From Legionella longbeachae (GTDB lineage Bacteria > Pseudomonadota > Gammaproteobacteria > Legionellales > Legionellaceae): a stretch of DNA of 64,000 nucleotides. Each line of letters opens with the position of its first letter. Position 1 is the stretch's first letter. This document shows positions 18,429 to 28,310 of the stretch, piece by piece. The notes below the pieces were generated by a model, which was given only the letters and a program-made list of their open reading frames with translations, was not told the origin of the DNA and did no database searches. The stretch lies in assembly GCF_004283175.1 (NCBI RefSeq), contig NZ_RXNW01000007.1, positions 157,196 through 221,195 of the forward strand, given 5' to 3'. The translations under genes and the position numbers were made by a program.

Positions 18429-18872
18429 TTAATCATCATCATGGCAGCTTTTGAATTGTTCTGCCATTTTATCTTCCATTTTTTTTACTTTATTTTGTAA
18501 CTCTGTCTTTTGTTGCGGATTAAGGACAGAATAGATTTGATTTTGAGCGGTAACTTTTGCTTTCATCATGTCCCCAACAAGTTTTGTCTTTTTGTCAATC
18601 AAGCCATCTACTGTTGCTTGATCCATATTAGCTGATTGAGCTTGTTGTTGCAGTTGTTGATCCAAATCCTTCATTTGGCTTGCATCGTTTTTTATTGTTG
18701 AGGCTAGTTGTTCTAAGATGGGTTTGATTTTAGATTTTTGGTTATCATCAAGTTTTAAAGAGCTAACCATATGTTTCAACCCTTCACCACAACCACATGA
18801 GTGAGCTAAAACAACGGGACTAAGCGCTAATGTGCATGCGAATAAAACTGTTTGAGCGATTTTCTTATACAT
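18429..18872 (-). CDS. Spy/CpxP-like periplasmic protein
   Basis: The 147-residue protein has a signal peptide (cleaved after VVLA, about residue 23) followed by HSCGCG and an all-helical mature part with many Gln and Lys residues. LNPQQKTELQ near the C-terminus corresponds to the LTxxQ motif of Spy/CpxP proteins, which act as periplasmic chaperones or envelope-stress regulators. The two cysteines near the mature N-terminus, one near the C-terminus (KSCHDDD) and flanking histidines could bind metal. GGATGGAG precedes the ATG. It has its own hairpin terminator and is probably a single-gene unit. Confidence 0.7.
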   Translation of the reverse strand: MYKKIAQTVLFACTLALSPVVLAHSCGCGEGLKHMVSSLKLDDNQKSKIKPILEQLASTIKNDASQMKDLDQQLQQQAQSANMDQATVDGLIDKKTKLVGDMMKAKVTAQNQIYSVLNPQQKTELQNKVKKMEDKMAEQFKSCHDDD

Positions 18873-19028
18873 TTTATCTCCATCCTTAGTGAGTTAAATC
18901 ATAGAATAGTATAGATGATTTCGTTGAAAATAGGATTGAATTCAATATAATTTTTGTAACTCAGTTCATTTTTAAACGAATTAAAAATTATGACAATGAA
19001 AAAGAAGACAGCCACAATCTTTAAGAAA

Positions 19029-21107
19029 TTAGAGTTCTGACTCATGGCGCCATATCCCATCCCAAACTTCAGGTGATTTTTTTATTAATATGTGACAACG
19101 TTCTATATAAAGTGCTGCCAATTGATCTCCGGGATAGGCTGGAGTAAGTTTTGCAAATAACTTAAGGCTTTCATCCCAATTACCTTTTTGGTAATGATGG
19201 AAAGCATGTTCAAATTCAACTTTATGTTGATTTAGATGTTGATGATTTTGAGAAGTAATAAGCTCATAAATGGTGGTGCTCTCCCGTTTTCCTCGAACGG
19301 CCACTTCATCAAGCATACGAAAAGAAAAGTGGTTTTTGGCTTCATCGTAAATGGGTTTACTGACTATAATCTGAGTGTTATAAGCCTTATTAATGGCTTC
19401 AAGTCGGCTTGTTAAATTCACTGAATCTCCTAAAGCCGTAAAGCTAAGTCGTTCTTCTGAACCAACATTACCAACAATAGCTTTACCTGTATGGATTCCA
19501 ATTCTCAAAATAAGCTCGGGGAGGTCTTCTTTTTGATTTTTAATATTAAATTGCCTAACTTGTTCCATCATACTCACAGCAGTTTGGCAGGCATGAAATA
19601 TGTGAAGTTCATCAGGCAGAGGAGTATTCCAAAGCGCCATAATTGCATCGCCTATATATTTATCTAGTATTCCTTGATGAATAAGAACAGTATCTGTCAT
19701 CAACTGAAAGTACCTTGAGAGATAATTCATTAGCTGTTTGGGAGGAGTCGCTTCAGCGAGCTTTGTGAAATCTTTTATATCAGAAAATAGAATAGTGATG
19801 TTTTGATATTCTCCACCAACCTTAGCAATTTTTCCGCTTTGTAGTAATTTTTTAACTAATGAGCTTGGAACATAGCGTTGAAATGAGGCAAGACTCAACC
19901 GCATATTTGAAAGACTTCTATCCATGTAGCTAATTTCTTTGATCATCGTTTTAAGTAGAGGTTTTGGTTCAAGATTTAATTGTGTTATTTCTTGAGCCTC
20001 TTTTGATAGTTTAATAATCGGACGTGATATTTTTTGCGAAACAAAACGAGCAATCAGAACACCTAAAATAAGTATAAAGACAGTCAAGAATAATATTCTG
20101 AGACTTAAATTTCTTAGTGGAGCTAAAACATCGCTAGCGGGCACAATAATCGTAATATGCCAAATTTTTTCAGAATTTGCGTTAAAAATAGGTTGGTTCA
20201 CTAAAAAGAATTGCTTACTATTAAATTCATAGAATGTCACTGGAATTTGCTGGCTATCCGATTCAAGTTTAGCAAGTGGGATTGGGATTTTAAATCGAAG
20301 ATCTTTTGGGGTTAACTTTTTTCCACGAATATCTAAAAGCTGTTGGGGATTTCGATAAGCTATAACTTGATTTTTTTCATTGGTTATATAAATAATTGAG
20401 TTTGGCGTAACTTGCAATTTATTGATGAATTTTTGCATACTATTAACTGCAATATCCATTCCCAATACACCTTCCAGTTTGTGATGCTCGCCGTAAATGG
20501 GAATTGTTGCAGTAATTCCGTATGTAATATCAGTGCTTTTAGTGAATGAATGAAATTTGTAGACATTAGTCCAGACTAGTTTCTGCGCTTTAACTGCATC
20601 TTGATACCATGGGCGGGTTCTAGGATCATAATTTATGTCTAGTGTTGTCTTTTTTAGAAATTGTCCTTGATAATTGTATTCATTGCGGGTTTTATAAGGA
20701 GGTTTTGTTGAGTTAGTAATAATGTCTATCGCTATTATTCCCGGATCCTGGCGATCTACCCCATAAACATCTCCCGTTATTGTTGCATAGTAAGCTGCTG
20801 AAATTCCTGGATTTTTACGAACAGTATTAAAAATAAAGGATTCAAATTCATCTCGATCATCAATAATCCCATTAGTTAGCATGTATTGAATTTGAATAAG
20901 ATCGTGATTAAGCGGGAGTAAATACTCGGAAATATGCGATTTAATTATTTCAGAGGTTTGCTCAATTGAGCTATGGGCACTGGAACTAAGGATTTTATTT
21001 AGTCCAATGTAATTAATACTAATAATAGATGCACCAACAAGGCTTAACAAAACCACAAACAAGGTAATAATGCATAGATAAATACTCACTTTAATGTGAT
21101 GAGTCAT
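19029..21107 (-). CDS. Membrane-bound class III adenylate cyclase with periplasmic sensor
   Basis: This 692-residue protein has a membrane helix at about 9-31, a periplasmic double-Cache-type sensor (about 40-330, with the YDPRTRPWYQDA motif common to Cache domains), a second helix at about 335-357 and a HAMP-like linker, then a class III cyclase domain (435-620). Metal-binding aspartates are D443 in FSDIKDF and D487 in KYIGDAIMALW; K483 and the later TALGDSVNLTSRLE supply purine-binding and transition-state residues. The Lys/Asp pattern suits ATP rather than GTP. A helical tail of about 70 residues with TPR-like sequence ends the protein. It should turn an extracytoplasmic signal into cAMP. 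Legionella genomes carry several such cyclases. It is transcribed alone. Confidence 0.85.
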   Translation of the reverse strand: MTHHIKVSIYLCIITLFVVLLSLVGASIISINYIGLNKILSSSAHSSIEQTSEIIKSHISEYLLPLNHDLIQIQYMLTNGIIDDRDEFESFIFNTVRKNPGISAAYYATITGDVYGVDRQDPGIIAIDIITNSTKPPYKTRNEYNYQGQFLKKTTLDINYDPRTRPWYQDAVKAQKLVWTNVYKFHSFTKSTDITYGITATIPIYGEHHKLEGVLGMDIAVNSMQKFINKLQVTPNSIIYITNEKNQVIAYRNPQQLLDIRGKKLTPKDLRFKIPIPLAKLESDSQQIPVTFYEFNSKQFFLVNQPIFNANSEKIWHITIIVPASDVLAPLRNLSLRILFLTVFILILGVLIARFVSQKISRPIIKLSKEAQEITQLNLEPKPLLKTMIKEISYMDRSLSNMRLSLASFQRYVPSSLVKKLLQSGKIAKVGGEYQNITILFSDIKDFTKLAEATPPKQLMNYLSRYFQLMTDTVLIHQGILDKYIGDAIMALWNTPLPDELHIFHACQTAVSMMEQVRQFNIKNQKEDLPELILRIGIHTGKAIVGNVGSEERLSFTALGDSVNLTSRLEAINKAYNTQIIVSKPIYDEAKNHFSFRMLDEVAVRGKRESTTIYELITSQNHQHLNQHKVEFEHAFHHYQKGNWDESLKLFAKLTPAYPGDQLAALYIERCHILIKKSPEVWDGIWRHESEL

Positions 21108-21353
21108 AATGCTTTTTAGCCTTTTGTATTTTTAATTATTTCTTTTCTATAAGTATATACGTTTTAAAATTAATTTTAGGTCGAATTGAATTTTATACAT
21201 ACTATGGTTCAAAAGGATTGCATTCTACCTATCACGAATATGCGAGTAGGGGTTGTTCTTGTCGGGTTTAGCAGATATTAAGTATTTCTACCTAAGACCC
21301 TGCATAATTGGCCGAAAAATTACATCCAGGAAATTCTTTTAATAAAATAGACC

Positions 21354-21391
21354 ATGAATGTTGTTCTTAAATAAGCGATAACAACATTCAT
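21354..21391 (-). terminator. Perfect 12-bp hairpin after the formate dehydrogenase gene
   Basis: ATGAATGTTGTT (21354-21365) pairs perfectly with 21380-21391 over a 14-base loop. On the minus strand it lies just past the stop of the formate dehydrogenase gene and is followed by GGTCTATTTTATT. Confidence 0.7.
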
Positions 21392-21409
21392 TTTAGTAAT
21401 ATGGCAAAC

Positions 21410-22594
21410 TTAAGCTTCTTCAGCTCCGACGGTTACATTGCCTGTAGTATAAGAATGTGCGCCGGTACCAGCCAGTCTACCATTATTAACAATAAGGTAC
21501 ACATCACGAATAGGGCGGCCGTCAAACCAACACTCTAAAATTTCACGAGTTCCTGCTGCATAACGAGCTTGTGCAGATAATGATGTACCAGAAATATGCG
21601 GTGTCATACCATGATGAGCCATAGTCCTCCACGGATGATCTTTGGGAGCTGGTTGTGGAAACCAAACATCGCCTGCATAGCCCGCTAGTTGCCCATTTTC
21701 ACAAGCATTTACAATTGCATCTTGATTACAAATCTTACCTCGTGCTGTATTGATAAGATAGGTACCACGTTTCATTTTACGCAGTAGTTGTTCATCAAAC
21801 AGATTTTCTGTTTCAGGAGTCAACGGACAATTAATGGTAATTACATCGCAGACTTGTACCAATGATTCAACACTCTCATGAAAAATTAAACCTAATTCCT
21901 TTTCAATTTTTTCAGGTAAACGATGGCGATCTGTATAATGTAATTTGACGTCAAAAGGTTTTAAACGTTTCATGACTGCTAAACCAATGCGCCCACATGC
22001 AACTGAACCTACTGTCATACCCTCAAGGTCATAAGACCGTTCGATACAATCCGCGATATTCCACCCTTTTTTTACAACACAATCATAGGAAGGTAAATAA
22101 TTGCGCACCAAGGAGAGAGTCATCATAACCACATGTTCGGCAACACTGATGCTGTTTGAATAGGTAACTTCGGCAACTGTAATATTATTTTCCATTGCAG
22201 CGTGCAAGTCTACATGATCAGAACCTATTCCTGCAGTAATTACTAACTTTAGTTTTTTAGCTTTAGCAATTCGTTTAGAAGTTAAGTAGGCTGGCCAAAA
22301 AGGTTGTGAAATAACGATATCTGCATCAGGCAATTCCTTTTCGAAAATTGAGTCTGGGCCTTCTTTATCTGAAGTTACTATAAATTGATGTCCCTGAGAT
22401 TCAAGAAATTGACGCAGTCCTAACTCACCTGATACTGAACCTAATAAAGTACCCGGTTTAAAATCAAGATGCCTCGGGGTAGGGATACTTTGTCCATCTG
22501 GATATTTCTCAATTATAGGTAGGTCGTTACGTGCATAGTTTTTTGGGTAACCAAGAATTGGATCATCATAAAGAACACACAGAATTTTAGCCAT
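21410..22594 (-). CDS. NAD-dependent formate dehydrogenase
   Basis: The 394-residue protein closely follows the metal-free formate dehydrogenases of methylotrophs and plants, oxidising formate to CO2 with NAD. Seen in sequence: TAGIGSDHVDL for substrate binding, SNSISVAEHVVM, the nucleotide loop ACGRIG, YTDRHRLP with the Asp that selects NAD, NTARGK with catalytic R285, WFPQPAPKDHPWR with the catalytic Gln, and PHISGTSLSAQ with H333. Length and order are those of the Pseudomonas enzyme. AAGGAAAAATT precedes the ATG. It is a single-gene unit, divergent from the exported amidase at 22787. Detoxification of formate or supply of NADH are the likely roles. Confidence 0.92.
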   Translation of the reverse strand: MAKILCVLYDDPILGYPKNYARNDLPIIEKYPDGQSIPTPRHLDFKPGTLLGSVSGELGLRQFLESQGHQFIVTSDKEGPDSIFEKELPDADIVISQPFWPAYLTSKRIAKAKKLKLVITAGIGSDHVDLHAAMENNITVAEVTYSNSISVAEHVVMMTLSLVRNYLPSYDCVVKKGWNIADCIERSYDLEGMTVGSVACGRIGLAVMKRLKPFDVKLHYTDRHRLPEKIEKELGLIFHESVESLVQVCDVITINCPLTPETENLFDEQLLRKMKRGTYLINTARGKICNQDAIVNACENGQLAGYAGDVWFPQPAPKDHPWRTMAHHGMTPHISGTSLSAQARYAAGTREILECWFDGRPIRDVYLIVNNGRLAGTGAHSYTTGNVTVGAEEA

Positions 22595-22786
22595 AATTTT
22601 TCCTTAAATTAAATGGTTAAATGAGTATAAATAGCTTTAAAAACTTACTAAAGATCAGCCGAAAAAAATGGAACCAATAATGTAACATCATTATTCTTGG
22701 TATGCGAAAGATTTCTTATGTTTGATTTCAAATTGCATTATACTCATAAGCCATACAAAATTTATTGATTATAAAAGGCTGCTGCT

Positions 22787-24523
22787 ATGGATAGGGCTAT
22801 TCGGTTTATTCTTTTAATAGTATTTTTTCTATCTTGTGTTGCTAAAGCAGGAAATGTTGATTTTACTCCTAAAAACACTTCATTTTCTTTAGAAGAAACA
22901 ACCATTAGCCTGGTTCATGCTGCAATAAAAAATCATGAGTTAACATGTGAACAATTAATTAATCTCTATCTTGAACGCATTAAAAAATACAATTTGAGTG
23001 CGGGAGAATTTGCACCGATTAATGCTTTTGTAGAAATAAATCAAAATGTAATCTGGCAAGCAAGAAGACTCGATAAAATATATTCAAAGACACAAAAACT
23101 TATGGGGACATTGCATTGTATTCCAATCATATTAAAGGACAATATTAATACATATGATGCAACAACAAGTTCTGGATCCCTTGCATTATTAGGCAACCAG
23201 CCTAGCCACGACGCCTTTTTAGTCACTCAGTTAAGAAAAGCAGGGGCAATTATTTTGGGGAAAGCAGGGATGGATGAGTTGGCTGCAGGTATGTTTGGTA
23301 TCAGCAGTAGAACAGGGCGTATTGGTAATGTGTATGATACAAAAAAAAATCCAGGAGGTTCAAGCGGAGGATCTGCTGCTGCAATCAGCGCTAACTTCGC
23401 AGTGATTGGAATTGGTACAGATAATAGTGGTTCTGTCAGGATTCCTGCAGCATTTAATGGCATTTACGGTTTACGGCCAAGTACGGGTTTAATAAGCCAA
23501 AGCGGGATTTTTCCTTCTGGCAATTTGGATGGTACAGCAGGGCCTTTAACCCGGACAGTCCAAGATCTTGCACATGTTTTAGATGTTATCGCCAAGGTAA
23601 ATCCAGAGGATATGAAAACCGCCACTGTTCCAAGAGAAAAAACTTATACCGTTTATTTAAATGAAGATGGATTAATTGGAAAGCGTATCGGAATTGTGCA
23701 TAAAGTTGGAGCTAGAAATGTCTTTAAAGAGATGCCTGATGACATATTAAAAATATTTCAACAAGCATTAGTCACCTTCAAAAAATCAGGAGCTACCATC
23801 ATTAGTGAAGTGGACTTACCTGAATTTAACACAGATCGTTCTTCTAATATGGCGGGAATGAGGGAAGATGTGGATCGTTATTTAAGTTCATCTCCCTCAG
23901 TACGTAAGAACTTCCAGGATTTATGTGCTTCAAATAGAATAAGAGTTTTCGGTGAAGTTCCAGAATGCATTAAATTTTTTACATCAATGCCGATTAAATA
24001 TGGGTCAAAATATGAAAGTGCATTAAAATTATTTGCAAAAAATAGAACCTATGTTGAAGAGCTGATGAAACAAGAAAAACTTGATGCTCTATTAATTCCC
24101 ATAAGCACTGTAGGCATTGCGACTTATGATCCTTATGAGGTGAATACCTGGCTTGCACCTGTTGCTTCTAATTCCAGCCTGCCTTCAATTACTATTAATT
24201 TTGGATACCACAATCAAATGCCTGTTGGAGTGGAATTAATTGGAACACAGTTCAGTGAGGGAAAACTCATCGAAATGGCTTATGCATATGAAAATAAATC
24301 GCAGCCAAGAATAAAACCAAAGATGCCACTAGAAAATAAGAAATTACAAAAATTGGATATACCTGCTTACAATAATTTAATAACCAATATAGGTTATAAA
24401 ACTTATATGGGTGTGTTAATAAATAACGTAGGTAATCAACCTAAAAAACTCCAAGCAAAGCAATTTAGAACTATAGTAAACAAAGAAATAAGTAGTTTGA
24501 CCGAAACTCATCTAAACAATTAG
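22787..24523 (+). CDS. Exported amidase-signature hydrolase
   Basis: This 578-residue protein has a signal peptide (about 1-21, FILLIVFFLSCVAKA) and the amidase signature: K117 in PIILKDN, GGSSGGSAA at 191-198 and nucleophile S216 in DNSGSVRIPA. Length and order suit the exported branch of the family, which includes peptide amidases and secreted amidases. The C-terminal 60 residues are lysine-rich and outside the core domain. Nine bases after its stop the acyltransferase gene starts, so the two are probably co-transcribed. The substrate is unknown; a role on envelope or external amides is inferred. Confidence 0.8.
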   Translation: MDRAIRFILLIVFFLSCVAKAGNVDFTPKNTSFSLEETTISLVHAAIKNHELTCEQLINLYLERIKKYNLSAGEFAPINAFVEINQNVIWQARRLDKIYSKTQKLMGTLHCIPIILKDNINTYDATTSSGSLALLGNQPSHDAFLVTQLRKAGAIILGKAGMDELAAGMFGISSRTGRIGNVYDTKKNPGGSSGGSAAAISANFAVIGIGTDNSGSVRIPAAFNGIYGLRPSTGLISQSGIFPSGNLDGTAGPLTRTVQDLAHVLDVIAKVNPEDMKTATVPREKTYTVYLNEDGLIGKRIGIVHKVGARNVFKEMPDDILKIFQQALVTFKKSGATIISEVDLPEFNTDRSSNMAGMREDVDRYLSSSPSVRKNFQDLCASNRIRVFGEVPECIKFFTSMPIKYGSKYESALKLFAKNRTYVEELMKQEKLDALLIPISTVGIATYDPYEVNTWLAPVASNSSLPSITINFGYHNQMPVGVELIGTQFSEGKLIEMAYAYENKSQPRIKPKMPLENKKLQKLDIPAYNNLITNIGYKTYMGVLINNVGNQPKKLQAKQFRTIVNKEISSLTETHLNN

Positions 24524-24532
24524 GTAGATAAG

Positions 24533-25732
24533 GTGCAAGAAAATATACAATGCGAAAACAAGATTGAGTTTGTAAATACACTACGTGGGATTGCGGCTTT
24601 ATTTGTTGTCCTCTCCCATTATTTCAGCACTTTTTGGTACAAAAGAGATACAATAGCGCATTTAATTAACGCACCCATGCTTGATCCTCAAAACTTTAAT
24701 TCGCCGATTTATATATTATGGCTTAATAAATTTTCTTTGTTTGATTGGGGTTCTTACGGGGTAGGCTTATTTTTCCTGATAAGTGGTTTTGTTATTCCTT
24801 TTTCATTACAAAGAACAAGTATGCTCGGGTTTTTAGGGAGTCGCTTTTTGCGGATTATCCCGACTTATGTTTTTGGATTTAGTATCAGCCTAGTAGCCCT
24901 TATTTTAGGAACCAAATATTTTTTAATTTCCTGGCCTTATTCCCAACAAGAAATAGTCATTCACTATTTTCCAGGAATCCGAGACATACTTGAATCAAAA
25001 AATATAGATTCAATTATATGGACCTTGGAAATTGAAATGAAATTTTATTTACTCGTAGCCTTATTGGGATTTTGGTTTCGTAACTACTCAATAAAAGTAT
25101 TCTTTATACCCATAATGTTCTTTCTTTTGAACTGTTACCTATCTTATATGCTGCCCGAATGGTCAATAAGTAATTTCAATGCATTTATTTGGAGTAGAAT
25201 TTTTATTTTACCCTCCCAATACATTATTTTTATGTTTCTTGGCGTTGTATTTCACTATCTCTACTGCCATAAACTTGAACCTGATCACGGATATTTTACA
25301 ACAGGGTTTTTATTTCTTTTATTTTGTATTACCTGGTGGGCTGGTCCTTATGCAGAAAGTTTGATTTTAGCGTGGAGCTATGCCTTAGCATTACTAACCT
25401 TTATGTTTGCTTATACTTTTCCACATTTTTTTAAGACAAATCGATTAGTTAAATTTTTAGCAGATATTAGTTACCCCTTGTATATTATTCATTGTATTGG
25501 CGGCTATGTATTTCTTCGCATTTTATTAGATAAAGGGTTTAATACTGGTGTATCATTAATTTTAGTTAGTGCAGTTGCCATCATAGTTTCCTGGTTAGTT
25601 CATCTCTTTATTGAAAAACCTTCTCAAATATTGGGTAGAAAATTTGCAGCAAAACGTAACTTAAACGCAAGAATATTTAATTTATTTACAAGTAAAAAAG
25701 CAAAACCATTCAAGTTAAATCAATTTCAATAA
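24533..25732 (+). CDS. Acyltransferase-3 family membrane protein
   Basis: A 399-residue polytopic protein of the OafA/YrhL acyltransferase family, which moves acyl groups onto sugars at the membrane. The N-terminus has LRGIAALFVVLSHYF, whose His corresponds to the catalytic histidine, and WTLEIEMKFYL, the usual SLxxExxFYL equivalent. About ten membrane helices are visible. GTG 24533 is the start, with AGGTAGATAAG just before it. Its position nine bases after the exported amidase suggests joint action on envelope material. No C-terminal SGNH domain is present, unlike the second such protein at 29312. Confidence 0.8.
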   Translation: MQENIQCENKIEFVNTLRGIAALFVVLSHYFSTFWYKRDTIAHLINAPMLDPQNFNSPIYILWLNKFSLFDWGSYGVGLFFLISGFVIPFSLQRTSMLGFLGSRFLRIIPTYVFGFSISLVALILGTKYFLISWPYSQQEIVIHYFPGIRDILESKNIDSIIWTLEIEMKFYLLVALLGFWFRNYSIKVFFIPIMFFLLNCYLSYMLPEWSISNFNAFIWSRIFILPSQYIIFMFLGVVFHYLYCHKLEPDHGYFTTGFLFLLFCITWWAGPYAESLILAWSYALALLTFMFAYTFPHFFKTNRLVKFLADISYPLYIIHCIGGYVFLRILLDKGFNTGVSLILVSAVAIIVSWLVHLFIEKPSQILGRKFAAKRNLNARIFNLFTSKKAKPFKLNQFQ

Positions 25733-25744
25733 AAGCAGGATGTA

Positions 25745-26641
25745 ATGATGCACGCTTATGAAACAATTTTAAGCAAGCAAGAGAAAAAATGGATTTTGGA
25801 ACGTAGAGTGACAAGACTCTCTGATAATAAAGAGGTACAAATCTATCCCATGGGGGCTGAGCGTTATTTCTCATCGGCTTTAGCGGGGAATCAAAAGTAT
25901 CGATACAATATTCGCTCTGATATAGAGGGAAAAAATATTTTAGTGATCCCTGGTCATGGCAACAGTAGTTTTTTAATGGCTCTGGCTGGAGCAAAATCTG
26001 TGACCGCTTATGATAAAGATCCAGTAACAATTGCATGGATGAAGGCATTTAAAAAATATTATCATTATAGGGAATATACGGTTCAAGGCACGCCTCTGGC
26101 CTCAATTGGTGAATTGTTTACCTCACTTACGTATTGGTATCCTACCCTAGTCAATATACCCGGGGTGAAATTAATTCAATTTTTATTTTGGATTCTCCAT
26201 CCAAACTCCCTAAGACGAGCCTATATTCATTACATGGTAACATTAGTTCAAAAGGCCATCCAAATGAAAACACAAGAAGACTTTGAACTTGATAAAAAAA
26301 TTCAATTTCATGTGGGTACAATAGATGATATTTCCACAATCCATGAAAAGCAGTATTTTCATACCGCATTTATTCCCTACCTTTTAGGAGTAGAAAACGG
26401 TATAGAAAAAGAAAAAGAGATAGTACATTTTATGAATAAACTTATGAAAATAATTCCTAATGGACGCATTATAGTAAGTCCGTCTAAAAATGTTAAAGAT
26501 TTTTATATCCTTGGCAAACGTTATTTTGTGACGACAGGTTATAAAAATCTTTATGATATTCCTGATCTTAAAGCATATCTTTTGGAGAATGATGAGTATT
26601 GGTTGCGTAACCAAGGTCTCGCCATATTTGGTAGAAAGTAA
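25745..26641 (+). CDS. Class I SAM-methyltransferase-like protein
   Basis: The 298-residue protein shows a Rossmann-type SAM motif, KNILVIPGHGNSSFLMALAG (residues about 62-81), followed by an acidic end of beta2, VTAYDKDPVT. Later, TAFIPYLLG and IIPNGRIIVSP match methyltransferase strands 4 and 5. The PGHGNS loop replaces the usual GxGxG, so transfer of a methyl or of an aminocarboxypropyl group cannot be told apart. AGGATGTA precedes the ATG. It lies 12 bases after the acyltransferase gene and likely belongs to the same operon. The substrate is unknown. Confidence 0.6.
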   Translation: MMHAYETILSKQEKKWILERRVTRLSDNKEVQIYPMGAERYFSSALAGNQKYRYNIRSDIEGKNILVIPGHGNSSFLMALAGAKSVTAYDKDPVTIAWMKAFKKYYHYREYTVQGTPLASIGELFTSLTYWYPTLVNIPGVKLIQFLFWILHPNSLRRAYIHYMVTLVQKAIQMKTQEDFELDKKIQFHVGTIDDISTIHEKQYFHTAFIPYLLGVENGIEKEKEIVHFMNKLMKIIPNGRIIVSPSKNVKDFYILGKRYFVTTGYKNLYDIPDLKAYLLENDEYWLRNQGLAIFGRK

Positions 26642-26739
26642 AACCGATGTATCCGGATTATCCTTTGTTATTTAGATTTGCTTTATAGTTATAATCATGT
26701 TATTTAACTTTAAAATGGAGTTTTAAGGGAGAATTTTTC

Positions 26740-27795
26740 ATGGAATACAAAACGCTAGGTAATACTGGATTACTCGTTTCGCGACTTTGTTTAGGCACCA
26801 TGACCTTTGGGGGAAGAGGGTTTTGGGAAGCAATCGGCTCAGTAGGACAAGCAAATGCTGATGAAATTGTAAGGACATCTTATGAGGCTGGAATCAATTT
26901 TTTTGATACTGCTGATGTTTATTCCGAAGGTGAAAGTGAATCTGTTCTTGGTCAGGCACTGAAAAATCTTCACATCGCCAGAAAGGATGTAGTGATTGCA
27001 ACCAAAGTATATGGCAGGGTTGGTCCGGGCTACAATGATATTGGGGCTTCTAGAAAGCATATTATGGATGCAGTGGATGCAAGTCTTCGCCGTTTAAATA
27101 CAGATTATATTGATTTATACCAAATTCATGGAAATGATCCCATAACGCCCATAGATGAAACATTGCGAGCATTAGACACATTAGTACAACAGGGAAAAGT
27201 ACGCTATATAGGTTGTTCCAATTGGCCAGCATGGAAAATTGCCAAAGCCTTAGGAGTTTCTCAACTTAAAAATCTCGTTCATTTTGATACATTACAAGCA
27301 TATTATTCCCTTGCTGGTCGCGATCTTGAGCGAGAAATTATCCCCTTACTGGAAGAGGATAAAATGGGCTTACTTGTTTGGAGCCCTTTAGCTGGCGGCT
27401 TGCTTTCAGGTAAATTTAACCGTGATAATCAAAAACCAGAAAATTCCCGGCGCTCAAATTTTGATTTCCCTATTGTAGACAAGGAGAGGGTTTGGCGAGT
27501 TCTCGAAGTGATTGAGCCTATTGCACGGCATCATAATTGCAGTTCTGCTCGTGTATCGTTAGCTTGGTTGCTCACAAAACCAGCTGTAACTTCTGTGATC
27601 ATTGGTGCCAAGCGTATTGATCAGTTACAAGATAATCTTTCAGCGGTAAGGCTTAAGCTAAACTCGGATGAAATAAAACAGTTAAATGAGGTTAGTGCTT
27701 TACCAGCTGAATATCCTGGTTGGATGCTTCCTTTTCAAGCATTAGATAGATTAGATCCTTCTGTTCAGCGTTTAGATGCTTTAAATCAAAAATAG
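26740..27795 (+). CDS. Aldo/keto reductase
   Basis: The 351-residue protein has the full aldo/keto reductase pattern: D56 in FFDTADVY with Y61, K89 in ATKVYG and H130 in YQIHGND form the catalytic tetrad, and SVIIGAKRIDQLQDN is the cofactor-binding end. It resembles the YajO/YghZ-type oxidoreductases that act on small aldehydes with NADPH. GGGAGA precedes the ATG. It stands about 100 bases after the preceding gene, so it is probably a separate unit. Confidence 0.88.
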   Translation: MEYKTLGNTGLLVSRLCLGTMTFGGRGFWEAIGSVGQANADEIVRTSYEAGINFFDTADVYSEGESESVLGQALKNLHIARKDVVIATKVYGRVGPGYNDIGASRKHIMDAVDASLRRLNTDYIDLYQIHGNDPITPIDETLRALDTLVQQGKVRYIGCSNWPAWKIAKALGVSQLKNLVHFDTLQAYYSLAGRDLEREIIPLLEEDKMGLLVWSPLAGGLLSGKFNRDNQKPENSRRSNFDFPIVDKERVWRVLEVIEPIARHHNCSSARVSLAWLLTKPAVTSVIIGAKRIDQLQDNLSAVRLKLNSDEIKQLNEVSALPAEYPGWMLPFQALDRLDPSVQRLDALNQK

Positions 27796-27867
27796 ACATT
27801 TACAACAGCACTCATTTATAAGTGTGCCCATTGCGGCACAATATTTTTTAGGTGCATGAGGGATGGA

Positions 27868-28221
27868 ATGTTTAAAGTACTATTGAGCATATTTATCAGT
27901 TTAATTTCATCATTGGTATTTGCAAATCATGATACTAATTCTTGCAAACCTCAAGTCGCCACTCCAATAAAGAATTGGTAAGTAGTTGCCTTTAATACAG
28001 CAGAGATTCCAACAAGCCAAGCGTTTCAAGGAAAAAATTTAATTTATTCTGTAAAAGCACATCCTCACAATAAAGTAAATCAAGTTACAATTGATTCAAA
28101 TAATGGCTGAATAAAAATTAAAGCTGATGGCAAAGATAATTTCAATGTCCTTGTTAATGTCATGAATAAATGCGGTAATGCATCTACTACATTTAATGTA
28201 CAAATTGATGAAGAAAATTAA
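27868..28221 (+). pseudogene. Small exported cadherin/Ig-like protein with two in-frame stops
   Basis: A 117-codon frame begins with a signal peptide (MFKVLLSIFISLISSLVFA) and continues in one frame to TAA 28219, but is broken by TAA at 27979 and TGA at 28108. The middle reads FQGKNLIYSVKA, VTIDSNNG, IKIKADGKDNFNVLVNV and NKCGNASTTFNVQID, which matches the strand pattern of cadherin-like or putative Ig domains. The TGA sits where such repeats usually have Trp or Thr, so a single substitution is likely. Both stops argue for decay. Confidence 0.65.
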
Positions 28222-28310
28222 AAAACATTTTTATTGATTGGATTATCAGAGCCATGCCTTAAATAATATTGAAATAAAAAGAGTATTGGGTATAGACCAT
28301 AATCTATCAG

